Source: Janibacter indicus (GTDB taxonomy: Bacteria > Actinomycetota > Actinomycetes > Actinomycetales > Dermatophilaceae). Taken from it: DNA of 64,000 bases. The number at the start of each line of letters is the position of its first letter. The stretch's first letter is position 1. Shown one piece after another: positions 1 through 7,173 of the stretch. The stretch is taken from NCBI RefSeq assembly GCF_900176385.1, contig NZ_FWXN01000008.1:1-64000 (forward strand). Direction: 5' to 3'. Both the position numbers and the translations under genes were made by a program. The notes under the pieces were generated by a model, which ran no database searches, had not been told where the DNA came from, and was given only the letters and a program-made list of their open reading frames with translations.

Positions 1-55
1 CGGAGTAGTTCTTCCTGGCCATGATTCTCGAATCATCTCGCTTCCCCAGCACCAG

Positions 56-835
56 GTGCTGGATTCTGCGTGTCCAAGAACCGGGGTCAGGCCCCCCCTC
101 ATCCGACTCGATGGGCCCGCCACCGCCGGCACCGGCTCCCCCGCCCCGGCCACCCTCACCGGCCACGACCTCGCCGACCTTGTCCGCGACGTCGTCCCGA
201 CCGTGACCGTCCTGGCCGAACCCGTCGACCACGACGACACCCCCCGCGTCCTCGCGTTCGGCGCCCAGGTCGACGTGCGCACCGTGCGCGCCGGGACCCG
301 CACCGACGACCCCACCGGCCCACTGACCCCCGACCAAGTCGCCGGATACCTCGCCAAGTACTCCACCAAGGACTCCAGCAGCCTGCACGGCCACGGGCAA
401 AACCGGCCCCACATCATCGCGCTGCAACACCAGTGCCGTCAGATGGCCCAGCGCGCCGCAGCCTTCCACGCCCCCGACCACGACTACCGGCGCATGCACA
501 AATGGGTGCGCTGCCTCGGCTTCCGCGGACACTTCGGCACCAAGTCCCGCCGCTACTCCATCACCCTCGGAGCACTACGCCGCGCCCGATCACGCTGGCA
601 AGAACTCGCCGCCCAATCCCGACGCACCGGCACCCCCATCGACACCCGCGACCTCGAAGCCCGCCTCCTGGCCGACGACGCCGACGAAACCACCCAAGTC
701 ATCGGGTCCTGGACCTACACCGGCACCGGCTGGCGCGACGACACCGAAGAAGCACTCGCCCTCGCAGTCGCCGCCCGCTCCCGCGAATACGACCTGTGGA
801 AAGCCCAACGACGCACCACCCGACGTGGACACTAG
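56..835 (+). pseudogene. Replication initiator (RepSA-like), C-terminal remnant
   Basis: The frame encodes about 245 residues resembling the C-terminal half of actinobacterial replication initiators of AICEs and rolling-circle plasmids: an IRLDG stretch near residue 20, then VAGYLAKYSTK, RRMHKWVRCLGFRGHFGTK and a basic tail. Full-length members are usually 450-550 residues. The frame stays open to the left window edge, but the first roughly 35 codons do not resemble Rep, and homology seems to begin at the IRLDG motif (about position 108). I infer an N-terminal truncation rather than a gene simply cut by the window, but cannot exclude the latter. The catalytic N-terminal part is absent from what is visible. 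The excisionase gene follows 15 bases after the stop. Confidence 0.6.
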
Positions 836-850
836 AGACAGGGGAAAGAC

Positions 851-1060
851 ATGGACCAGAGCACACCGACACCGGACGAGGCCGAGCTGCCTCGGCTGCT
901 GACCACCAAGGACGTGGCGCGAGCGGTGCAGGTCTCGCCGTCGACGCTGTGCCGTTGGCGGCACTCCGGGGAGGGGCCGCGCGTGACGTGGCTGTCACCC
1001 TTCATCCCGCGGTACCGCCGTGAGGACGTCGACGCGTGGCTGAGGAAGGCGGCGGCGTGA
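851..1060 (+). CDS. xis: Excisionase / AlpA-like helix-turn-helix protein (Xis)
   Basis: This 69-residue protein has a MerR/AlpA-type winged helix: LLTTKDVARAVQVSPSTLCRW followed by an IPRYRREDVDAWL wing, typical of the 'excisionase family DNA-binding domain'. It would bend DNA at the attachment site and steer the adjacent integrase toward excision. A purine-rich GGGGAAAG lies just before the ATG. Its TGA overlaps the GTG start of the integrase (GTGA), so the two are probably translationally coupled, as is usual for xis-int pairs. The family is assigned from the motif and its position. Confidence 0.8.
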   Translation: MDQSTPTPDEAELPRLLTTKDVARAVQVSPSTLCRWRHSGEGPRVTWLSPFIPRYRREDVDAWLRKAAA

Positions 1061-2139
1061 GCATCCAGAAGACCCCGAACGGGCGCTTCCGGGCGAAGTT
1101 GAAGAGCGGACGGGTCAACGTCGCCAGCCGTGTCTTCGACACCCAGCGGGAGGCCAAGGCGTGGCTGGCGCGCGAACGTGCGGCCCTGTCCGGCGGGGTC
1201 GACCCACGGGCGGGGCGGCAGCGGGTCCGGGTCCTCGTGGTGCAGTGGCTCGAGGTCCGGCGCACGACGGTGGCCGCGAAGACCTACAGGGCAGACCAGG
1301 ACCTGCTGCGGCTGATGCCGACCAGCATGCTGGCGCTCCACGTGTCAGCGGTCTCGGGTCGGGAGGTCGCCCGCTCCTTCGAGAGCCTCCTCTCTGACGG
1401 TCTCGCCGAGAGCTCGGTCCGACGCTTCCGAGCCAGCCTCTCCTCCTTCTTCGCTTGGTGCGTGCGCGAGAAGATCGTCCTGGCCAACCCGGTCATCGGC
1501 GTGACCGTGCCCAAGCAGTCCGGCGAGGTCGAGGAGATGGACCCCTTCACCGAGGAGGTCCTCGAGGAGGTCCACGCCGCCTGGGCCACGGCCTCGCCGC
1601 ATCTCGCGGACCTGCTGCTGGTGCTGGCGTGGACGGGCTTGCGGTGGGCGGAGGCTCGGGCGATGCGGGTCGAGGACGTCATGCAGGTCCCGACTCCCGG
1701 TCTGCTCGTCCGACGCTCGCAGCCTGAGGGTCAGGCGGTGAAGGCCACCAAGGGGCGGCGGTCACGTCGAGTGCCCTTGGCCAACCGGGTGCTGCCGATC
1801 GTGCTGCGGTTGTCGGAGGGCAAGGCCCAAGGGGATCTGCTCTTCACGACCGAGCGAGGGGCGCAGCTGCACCGCTCTGCCGTGCTCCGCTCGGTCCACT
1901 GGCCGACGACAGGTCGCGGCCGCCGGATCCACGACCTGCGGCACACCGCGGCGTGCCTCTGGCTGAGTCGTGGGGTCGATCCCGGGACGGTGCAGGCGTG
2001 GATGGGTCACGAGTCCATCGCGACGACGAACAGGTACCTGCACTTCCTCGGCACGGGCGCTGACCGGGCGGGTCTGGACCGGCTCAATGCCGCGCCGGGG
2101 GGCACCGGGGGGACACATCGCGAGGCGGGGTCGGAATGA
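1057..2139 (+). CDS. int: Tyrosine-type site-specific integrase
   Basis: This 360-residue phage-type integrase has an N-terminal AP2-like arm-binding region (residues 1-50), a SAM-like core-binding domain (about 55-150) and a catalytic domain. The active-site set is visible: Arg196 in TGLRW, HDLRHT near residue 291, GHESI and the nucleophilic Tyr in TTNRYLHFL near 327. I chose the GTG at 1057 because it overlaps the excisionase stop and is preceded by a GAGGAAGG ribosome-binding site. An in-frame GTG at 1036 would add seven residues. It lies next to the tRNA-Ala 3' end, its probable attachment site. No damage is visible, so integration and excision activity could persist. Confidence 0.9.
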   Translation: MSIQKTPNGRFRAKLKSGRVNVASRVFDTQREAKAWLARERAALSGGVDPRAGRQRVRVLVVQWLEVRRTTVAAKTYRADQDLLRLMPTSMLALHVSAVSGREVARSFESLLSDGLAESSVRRFRASLSSFFAWCVREKIVLANPVIGVTVPKQSGEVEEMDPFTEEVLEEVHAAWATASPHLADLLLVLAWTGLRWAEARAMRVEDVMQVPTPGLLVRRSQPEGQAVKATKGRRSRRVPLANRVLPIVLRLSEGKAQGDLLFTTERGAQLHRSAVLRSVHWPTTGRGRRIHDLRHTAACLWLSRGVDPGTVQAWMGHESIATTNRYLHFLGTGADRAGLDRLNAAPGGTGGTHREAGSE

Positions 2140-2148
2140 CAAAGCGAA

Positions 2149-2190
2149 ACCCCGGCCGAGTTTCCAGCGTTTTCGCTGGTCGGCCGGGGT
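2149..2190 (-). terminator. Strong hairpin terminator downstream of tRNA-Ala
   Basis: Two nested inverted repeats form one long hairpin: outer arms of 11 bases (ACCCCGGCCGA / TCGGCCGGGGT) and inner arms CCAGCG/CGCTGG around a TTTT loop. Read on the minus strand, which is the tRNA-Ala strand, the stem is followed by a T-rich TTTCGCTTTG. This suggests termination of the tRNA transcript before it runs antisense into the integrase. It could also end integrase transcription from the other side. Confidence 0.75.
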
Positions 2191-2197
2191 GTCCCGG

Positions 2198-2273
<76 letters not shown>

Positions 2274-2286
2274 GAGAACGACGGCA

Positions 2287-2317
2287 ACCATAACACCGGC
2301 GTGGCCGGGACTCGCAA
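2287..2317 (-). promoter_or_regulatory. Candidate promoter of tRNA-Ala
   Basis: On the minus strand a TTGCGA (-35-like, 2317-2312) and TATGGT (-10-like, 2292-2287) are spaced 19 bases apart, and the -10 box sits about 14 bases before the mature tRNA 5' end. The spacing is slightly long for a housekeeping sigma factor, so this is only a candidate. Confidence 0.4.
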
Positions 2318-2362
2318 TCCGGGCGACTAGAGTCGGCAGACCATGGACCTGTGAGGAGCCGC

Positions 2363-3625
2363 ATGAGCGACGAGCGCCGCCCGAAGGGAGTGCGGCTGCC
2401 CCGCATCCCCCGCCGCCTGCCCCAGCTGCCTGCGGCCCCAGCGCCTGAGCGCCAGATCGTCATCCAGACCACGCCCCCGACGCCGTCGGCCCCAGCGACG
2501 GTCCCGCCGACCTTCCGGGCGGCCTCGGAGTGGGTCTGGCGCAGCCTGGTCATCGGCGTCGGGATCCTCGCGCTGCTCTGGATCATCTCGAAACTGTCCG
2601 AGGTCGTCTTCCCGGTGATCATCGCGCTGCTCCTCGCGGCCCTCCTCGAGCCGCTCTACCAGCGGCTGCGCGTGGTCCTGCCCCGCGGGCTGGCCGCCGG
2701 CGTCACGGTGCTCGGCACCCTCGCCGTCCTCGTCGCGCTCTTCAGCTTCGTCGGCAACCAGTTCGCCGACCAGCTCGACGACATCGTCGGCCAGGTGACC
2801 CAGGGCATCGAGGAGTCGCGCGAGTGGATCGTCTCCACCTTCGGTCTCACCGAGGGCCAGATCACGACGTGGCTCACCGAGCAGTGGGCCAAGGTCGCCC
2901 AGGGCGAGGACCTCTCGGCCCGCGCGACCCAGGCCGGCCTGACCGTCGGCCACCTGCTCACCAGCTTCTTCCTGGCGATGTTCTCGCTCTTCTTCTTCCT
3001 CTACGACGGGCCCGGCATCTGGGCGTGGATCGTTCGCCTCTTCCCGCGCGGCGCCCGCGCCAAGGTCCTCTCCTCCGGCGCCATCGCCTGGAACCAGCTC
3101 AAGGCCTTCACCCGCGCGACGATCCTCGTCGCCGGGGTCGACGCGCTCGGCATCGGCCTGGGCGCCTTCGTCCTCGGCGTCCCCTTCGCCTCCGGCATCG
3201 CGCTGCTCGTCTTCATCGGGTCCTTCGTCCCGATCGTCGGAGCGCTCGTCTCCGGCTTCATCGCGGTCGCGCTGGCCTTCGTCGCCAAGGGACCAGTCAC
3301 TGCCCTGATCATGCTCGGCGTCGTCATCGCGGTGCAGCAGCTCGAGTCGCACGTGCTGCAGCCGCTGCTCCTCGGCCGGGCCGTGCGGGTTCACCCGCTC
3401 GCGGTGATCCTCGGCATCGCCACGGGCATCATCGTCGGCGGCGTCATCGGGGCCCTCGTCGCGGTCCCGACGGTCGCCGTGCTCAACGCCGTGGGCCACA
3501 ACCTCCTCGACCCCGAGCCCGAAGACGTCGACGACCCCGCCGACCTCGTCGAGTCACGGGAGCAGGGCGAGGAGATCCGTGAGGACGTCGCGGAGGACGA
3601 CGAGCGCAGCCGCCTCGAGTCCTGA
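2363..3625 (+). CDS. AI-2E family transporter (PerM/YdiK-like membrane protein)
   Basis: This 420-residue integral membrane protein has about seven to eight hydrophobic segments in the arrangement of PF01594 (AI-2E transporter family): paired helices near residues 60-110, an amphipathic middle region rich in charged residues, then closely spaced helices from about 200 to 380 including the FVPIVGALVSGFIAVALAF stretch. Members are exporters of mostly unknown substrate. The autoinducer-2 function belongs to TqsA and should not be assumed. The N-terminus is Pro/Arg-rich and cytosolic, and the C-terminus is strongly acidic. I chose the ATG at 2363, four bases after GGAG; a GTG at 2351 would add four residues. 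Confidence 0.85.
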   Translation: MSDERRPKGVRLPRIPRRLPQLPAAPAPERQIVIQTTPPTPSAPATVPPTFRAASEWVWRSLVIGVGILALLWIISKLSEVVFPVIIALLLAALLEPLYQRLRVVLPRGLAAGVTVLGTLAVLVALFSFVGNQFADQLDDIVGQVTQGIEESREWIVSTFGLTEGQITTWLTEQWAKVAQGEDLSARATQAGLTVGHLLTSFFLAMFSLFFFLYDGPGIWAWIVRLFPRGARAKVLSSGAIAWNQLKAFTRATILVAGVDALGIGLGAFVLGVPFASGIALLVFIGSFVPIVGALVSGFIAVALAFVAKGPVTALIMLGVVIAVQQLESHVLQPLLLGRAVRVHPLAVILGIATGIIVGGVIGALVAVPTVAVLNAVGHNLLDPEPEDVDDPADLVESREQGEEIREDVAEDDERSRLES

Positions 3626-3639
3626 TGGACGAAGGGGGC

Positions 3640-4485
3640 TCAGCCCCAGCCGGCGATGGCCGGCAGCTCGTCGTCCTCGACGTCGATGACCTGCGGCACG
3701 TCGTCGGCGGCTGCTGATGCAACCGGAGCGGCGGTCGGCGCGGGAGCCGGCTCGGGCCGGTGGGCCGCGGCCTTCATCGTGTAGACGGGGCGCGGTACGG
3801 GGGTGGGCTGCCAAGTGCCCGGCTCGGCCTCGGCGACCGGGGTCGCGACCTCGGTCTCGGGCTCGGCGGCCGGGGCGGCGGCAGCGACGTCGTAGATGCG
3901 CTCGGGCGCGCGGGGCGCGGCGGCCGGAGCAGCGCTGGCCCGGGGGGCGCTCGGCGCGTTCGGGCGTGCGGCGGCCCGCTCGCGACGAGCCGCGGCACGC
4001 TCGGCGGCACGGGCCCGACGCTCGACCTGCACGGCCTGACGCAGCCAGCCGAAGGCCGCGACGGTCCCGACGAGCCAGGCGAGCCCGACCCACCAGGGCA
4101 GCGGGCCGAAGGCCGCGACGAGGGCGACGACGGGCAGCAGCACGGCCATCGTGAGCAGCACCAGACCGCGCACGCGACGGGGGGCACCGACGGCCGGCTC
4201 GGCGAGGCGGCCGCGCTGCGGCGCCTCGGCACGCTGCGGAGCCTCGGCGTGCTTGACGGTCACCTCGGGTCGCGCGGCACGCACCGGAGCGACGGAGTAG
4301 GAGCGCGGCGTCGGCTCGGCCGACTCACGACGCAGTCGGTGGTCGTCGAGGACCCGCATGGCAGCGGAAAACCGGTCGACGGACCGCACGGTGGAGAGGT
4401 GGTCGCGGCGCTTGATCCAGTACTGGAGGAGATAGACAGCCCAGATCGCCACGACGAGGACGAAGATGAGGCTGCTCGGCTGCAC
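3640..4485 (-). CDS. sepX: SepX/GlpR-like divisome membrane protein
   Basis: This 281-residue protein starts with a membrane helix (SSLIFVLVVAIWAVYLLQYW), then KRRDHLSTVRSVDRFSAAMRVL, two more helices (about 105-150) and a long Ala/Pro/Glu-rich low-complexity C-terminus. The YLLQxWxKRRDxL...RSVDRFSxAMRVL pattern is that of the actinobacterial SepX family (Streptomyces) and GlpR (Corynebacterium), membrane proteins involved in cell division. Position supports this: in many actinobacteria the gene follows galU and rimJ. The glp/moeA gene that often sits between galU and rimJ, and whose product is the partner of GlpR in Corynebacterium, is absent here. The start is the GTG at 4485, inferred from the helix position; the ribosome site is weak. 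Confidence 0.65.
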   Translation of the reverse strand: MQPSSLIFVLVVAIWAVYLLQYWIKRRDHLSTVRSVDRFSAAMRVLDDHRLRRESAEPTPRSYSVAPVRAARPEVTVKHAEAPQRAEAPQRGRLAEPAVGAPRRVRGLVLLTMAVLLPVVALVAAFGPLPWWVGLAWLVGTVAAFGWLRQAVQVERRARAAERAAARRERAAARPNAPSAPRASAAPAAAPRAPERIYDVAAAAPAAEPETEVATPVAEAEPGTWQPTPVPRPVYTMKAAAHRPEPAPAPTAAPVASAAADDVPQVIDVEDDELPAIAGWG

Positions 4486-4526
4486 GAGGACAACGCTATG
4501 AGGACGAGCACCGCGCGTGGCGCAGG

Positions 4527-5180
4527 CTACTCGGTGTGTCGCGCACGTGACGGATGTTGTGGGTGTGACACGCGCGCCGTGAGCCCTCCGGGACCGAGCT
4601 CCTCGCGCACGACGGCGAAGCTGCGGTGGTCGCGCCAGTCCCCGTCGATGTGCAGGTAGGCACGCCGCAGGCCCTCCTCGCGCAGCCCCAGCTTCGCCGC
4701 GACGGCCAGGCTCGCGGGGTTGTCCGGGCGGATCTCCAGCTGCACCCGGTGCAGGTTGCGGCCGCGCGGGTCCATGAGGTGGTCGGCGATCGTGGCGACC
4801 GCCGTCGGGGCGATGCCCCGGCCGGCGACCTCCTGACCGACCCAGTAGCCGATGCTCGCCGAACGCAGCGCGCCTTCGACGATGCTGCTGGCCGCGACCA
4901 TCCCGACGAGTCGCCCGGCGACGACGACCACCAGGCTCAGCCCGCCGCCGACGCGGGCCTCGCGCCGCAGCGCCCGCACATAGCCCCCGAAGTCGGCCGC
5001 GATGTCGCGTCGCGCCGGCCCGCCGGGCGGCACCGTGGGGTCCCACGGACGCAGCCAGTCGGCATTGCGCTCCCGCAGCGCGACGAACTCGGCGCGGTCC
5101 CCCCTTCGCACGGGACGAAGGGAGATCTCCTCGCCCGCAGGAGTGGTCCCGGTAAGGACGACCTCGCGCGAGCGCCTCAC
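4527..5180 (-). CDS. GNAT family N-acetyltransferase (RimJ-like)
   Basis: This 217-residue acetyltransferase is of the RimJ/RimL class: ISLRPVRRGDRAEFVALR at the start, a core strand SIGYWVGQEVAGRGIAPTAV with the acetyl-CoA-binding Q/R-x-x-G-x-G/A signature (EVAGRGIA), then RVQLEIRPDNPASLAVAAKLG. Such enzymes acetylate N-termini of ribosomal or other proteins; the substrate is unknown. The GTG start at 5180 overlaps the stop of the upstream uridylyltransferase gene (GTGA), so the pair is likely coupled. In related genomes this gene sits between galU/glp and sepX, which matches the layout here. Confidence 0.82.
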   Translation of the reverse strand: MRRSREVVLTGTTPAGEEISLRPVRRGDRAEFVALRERNADWLRPWDPTVPPGGPARRDIAADFGGYVRALRREARVGGGLSLVVVVAGRLVGMVAASSIVEGALRSASIGYWVGQEVAGRGIAPTAVATIADHLMDPRGRNLHRVQLEIRPDNPASLAVAAKLGLREEGLRRAYLHIDGDWRDHRSFAVVREELGPGGLTARVSHPQHPSRARHTE

Positions 5181-6574
5181 TGCGGCAACGTGACCCGGCC
5201 CTCGAGCCGGGTCCCGTCCGCCACCGTCGTCGGCTCGCTCGCGACGACCTCGACATCTCCCACGGCCACGACGTCGGCACCGAAGGTCACATCGCCCTCG
5301 ACGGCGAAGCTCGTGCACTCGCGCAGCGAAGGAGCCCCGGCGGGGAAGCGGGCGTCGAAGTCGGCGAGGAACTTGTAGCTGCCGTCGAGGCTGACCCGCG
5401 GGTCCTTGCGCTCGATCCGCGAGACGACCCGCCAGGCCTCGTCGAGCTCGAAGACGTCGCTGCGCACGAGGAGCAGCTCGTTGGTCGTCTTGACCGGACG
5501 GAAGCGCGAGCGCGGCACGCGCAGCGCGACGCTGCCCTCGAAGGCCTCGACGGCCGTGCCCATCGCCGACTCGATCTGGATGATCGGGGTGGAGTCGGCG
5601 CGCGTGGGGTCGACGGTCTTGCGGTTGATGATGATCGGCAGGCCGAGGACGCCGTCGCGCTCCCGCAGCAGGGCGTCGAGCTCGTCGAGGCCGACCCACA
5701 GGTTGTTGGTGTTGAACCAGCCGTGGCGCGAGGTGTCCTGGAAGAGATCCTCCTCGCCGTCGACGACCATGGCCGACTCGCGCAGGACGATCCGTCCGTC
5801 GCTGCGGCGCACGGCGACGTGACCACCCTTGCGGTCGTTGGCCGTTCGCTCGGCGACCTCGGCCGCGAAGGGGATGCCCTCGGCGAGCAGCCAGGCCGCG
5901 ATGTCGGGGTCGCAGGTCGCGCCGAGGTTGTCGGAGTTGGAGATGAAGGCGTAGCGGATGCCGGCAGCGCGCATCTGGTCGAGCAGGCCGGAGGCGGCGA
6001 GCGAGACGTAGACGTCGCCGTGGCCGGGCGGGCACCACTCGAGGGTGGGGTCGTCGGGCCAGGTCACCGGCGCGAGGGTCGCGGCGTCGAGCTTGGGCTC
6101 CATGCTCTGCACGAAGTCGAGCGGCAGGTCCTGGCGCGCCAGCTGCGGGTAGCGCTCGAGGATCTCGAGCGACTCCTCGCGGGTGCGGAAGGAGTTCATC
6201 AGCACGAGCGGCGGGCGGGTGCCGTAGCGCTCCTCGAGGGCGATGAGCTGGCGGGCGATGATGTCGAGGAAGGTCAGTCCGTCACGCGCGACGACGGCCG
6301 ACTTGGGCCCGGACATGCCCATGCTCGTGCCGAGACCGCCGTTGAGCTTGATGACCGCGACCTTGGCCATCGCGGCCCGGCGCTCGTCGTCGCTCACCTC
6401 GATGGCGGCGAGCTCGGGCGGGTCGACGAGCGGCTCGATGCTCTCCTCGGGGATCGTGCCCTGGGCGCCGTCGGCGAGCTGCTGCCAGTAGTCCTCGAAG
6501 ACCGCCACGGCCCGCCGGTCGACCCCGCGCGCGGTCATCCTGGCGACGGCCTCGTCTCGCCCTGCTGCTCCCAT
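5177..6574 (-). CDS. UTP-glucose-1-phosphate uridylyltransferase, eukaryote-type (UDPGP family)
   Basis: The product makes UDP-glucose from UTP and glucose-1-phosphate for cell-envelope glycans. Its 465 residues carry hallmarks of the eukaryotic-type UDPGP family (PF01704), not of bacterial GalU: VIKLNGGLGTSMGMSGPKS (nucleotide-binding loop, about residues 73-91), TFLDIIARQ, MNSFRT, DFVQSMEPK, PPGHGDVYVSL and FISNSDNLGATCD. GalU enzymes are only about 300 residues. This family occurs in some actinobacteria such as bifidobacteria. It occupies the position where many relatives carry galU, upstream of rimJ and sepX, so it looks like a non-orthologous replacement. It is divergent from the folate gene, with only 23 bases between starts. 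Confidence 0.87.
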   Translation of the reverse strand: MGAAGRDEAVARMTARGVDRRAVAVFEDYWQQLADGAQGTIPEESIEPLVDPPELAAIEVSDDERRAAMAKVAVIKLNGGLGTSMGMSGPKSAVVARDGLTFLDIIARQLIALEERYGTRPPLVLMNSFRTREESLEILERYPQLARQDLPLDFVQSMEPKLDAATLAPVTWPDDPTLEWCPPGHGDVYVSLAASGLLDQMRAAGIRYAFISNSDNLGATCDPDIAAWLLAEGIPFAAEVAERTANDRKGGHVAVRRSDGRIVLRESAMVVDGEEDLFQDTSRHGWFNTNNLWVGLDELDALLRERDGVLGLPIIINRKTVDPTRADSTPIIQIESAMGTAVEAFEGSVALRVPRSRFRPVKTTNELLLVRSDVFELDEAWRVVSRIERKDPRVSLDGSYKFLADFDARFPAGAPSLRECTSFAVEGDVTFGADVVAVGDVEVVASEPTTVADGTRLEGRVTLPQ

Positions 6575-6597
6575 GCCGGTCAGCCTACGATGCGCTC

Positions 6598-7173
6598 ATG
6601 GCGCCCGCCCGGAGGACGAAGGGAGAGATCCGTCGCCTCCTGCGGGCCCGGCGGCGGGAGCTGGCGGCCGCTCGAGACCTCACGGCAGACGGGGCGGCGC
6701 TGGCGGAGCACCTCCTCGACCACCCGCCGGCGGGCTGGCCCGGAGCCACCCCGGGCGCCGCCCCCACGACCGTCCTGTCCTACGAGTCGCTGCCCCACGA
6801 GCCGCCGACCGCCGGGGTCAACACCGCCCTGCAGGCGGCCGGCCACCGCGTGCTCGTGCCGATCACCCTGCCCGACATGCGGCTGGAGTGGTGCGACCTC
6901 GCCGACCCCGACCGCACCCCGCTGGGCATCGATTCCCCCACGCGCGCCGACCTCGTCCTCACCCCGGCGCTGGCCGTCGACACGGCCGGCACGCGGCTCG
7001 GGCAGGGCGGCGGCTGCTACGACCGGGTGCTGCCGATGCTCGCGGAGGGCACCCCCTTCGTCGTCCTGCTCCACCCCGGTGAGGTCACCGACGAGCCGCT
7101 GCCCGCCGACCCCCACGACGTGCCGGTGGCGCTCGTGCTCACTGCGGACGGGTGGAGCCGGGCACGAGCGTGA
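6598..7173 (+). CDS. 5-formyltetrahydrofolate cyclo-ligase
   Basis: This enzyme recycles 5-formyl-THF to 5,10-methenyl-THF with ATP. The 191-residue protein has the family features: N-terminal KGEIRRLLRARRREL, VLSYESLPHEPPT in the middle and the signature LGQGGGCYDRVLP near residue 140. The length is normal. It is divergent from the uridylyltransferase gene. Its last 35 bases overlap the 3' end of the convergent penicillin acylase gene. In actinobacteria this gene often precedes fmdB, a SAF-domain gene and mscL, and the same genes occur here after two inserted genes. Confidence 0.9.
   Translation: MAPARRTKGEIRRLLRARRRELAAARDLTADGAALAEHLLDHPPAGWPGATPGAAPTTVLSYESLPHEPPTAGVNTALQAAGHRVLVPITLPDMRLEWCDLADPDRTPLGIDSPTRADLVLTPALAVDTAGTRLGQGGGCYDRVLPMLAEGTPFVVLLHPGEVTDEPLPADPHDVPVALVLTADGWSRARA

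Noticed and set aside
2327-3499. Asp/Glu/Arg-rich 390-codon frame on the minus strand
   Set aside because: It is antisense to the AI-2E-type transporter, whose membrane helices and family pattern are convincing.
3635-3647. GGGGCT-C-AGCCCC hairpin between convergent genes as terminator
   Set aside because: Only six base pairs with a one-base loop, and it contains the sepX stop; too weak to call.
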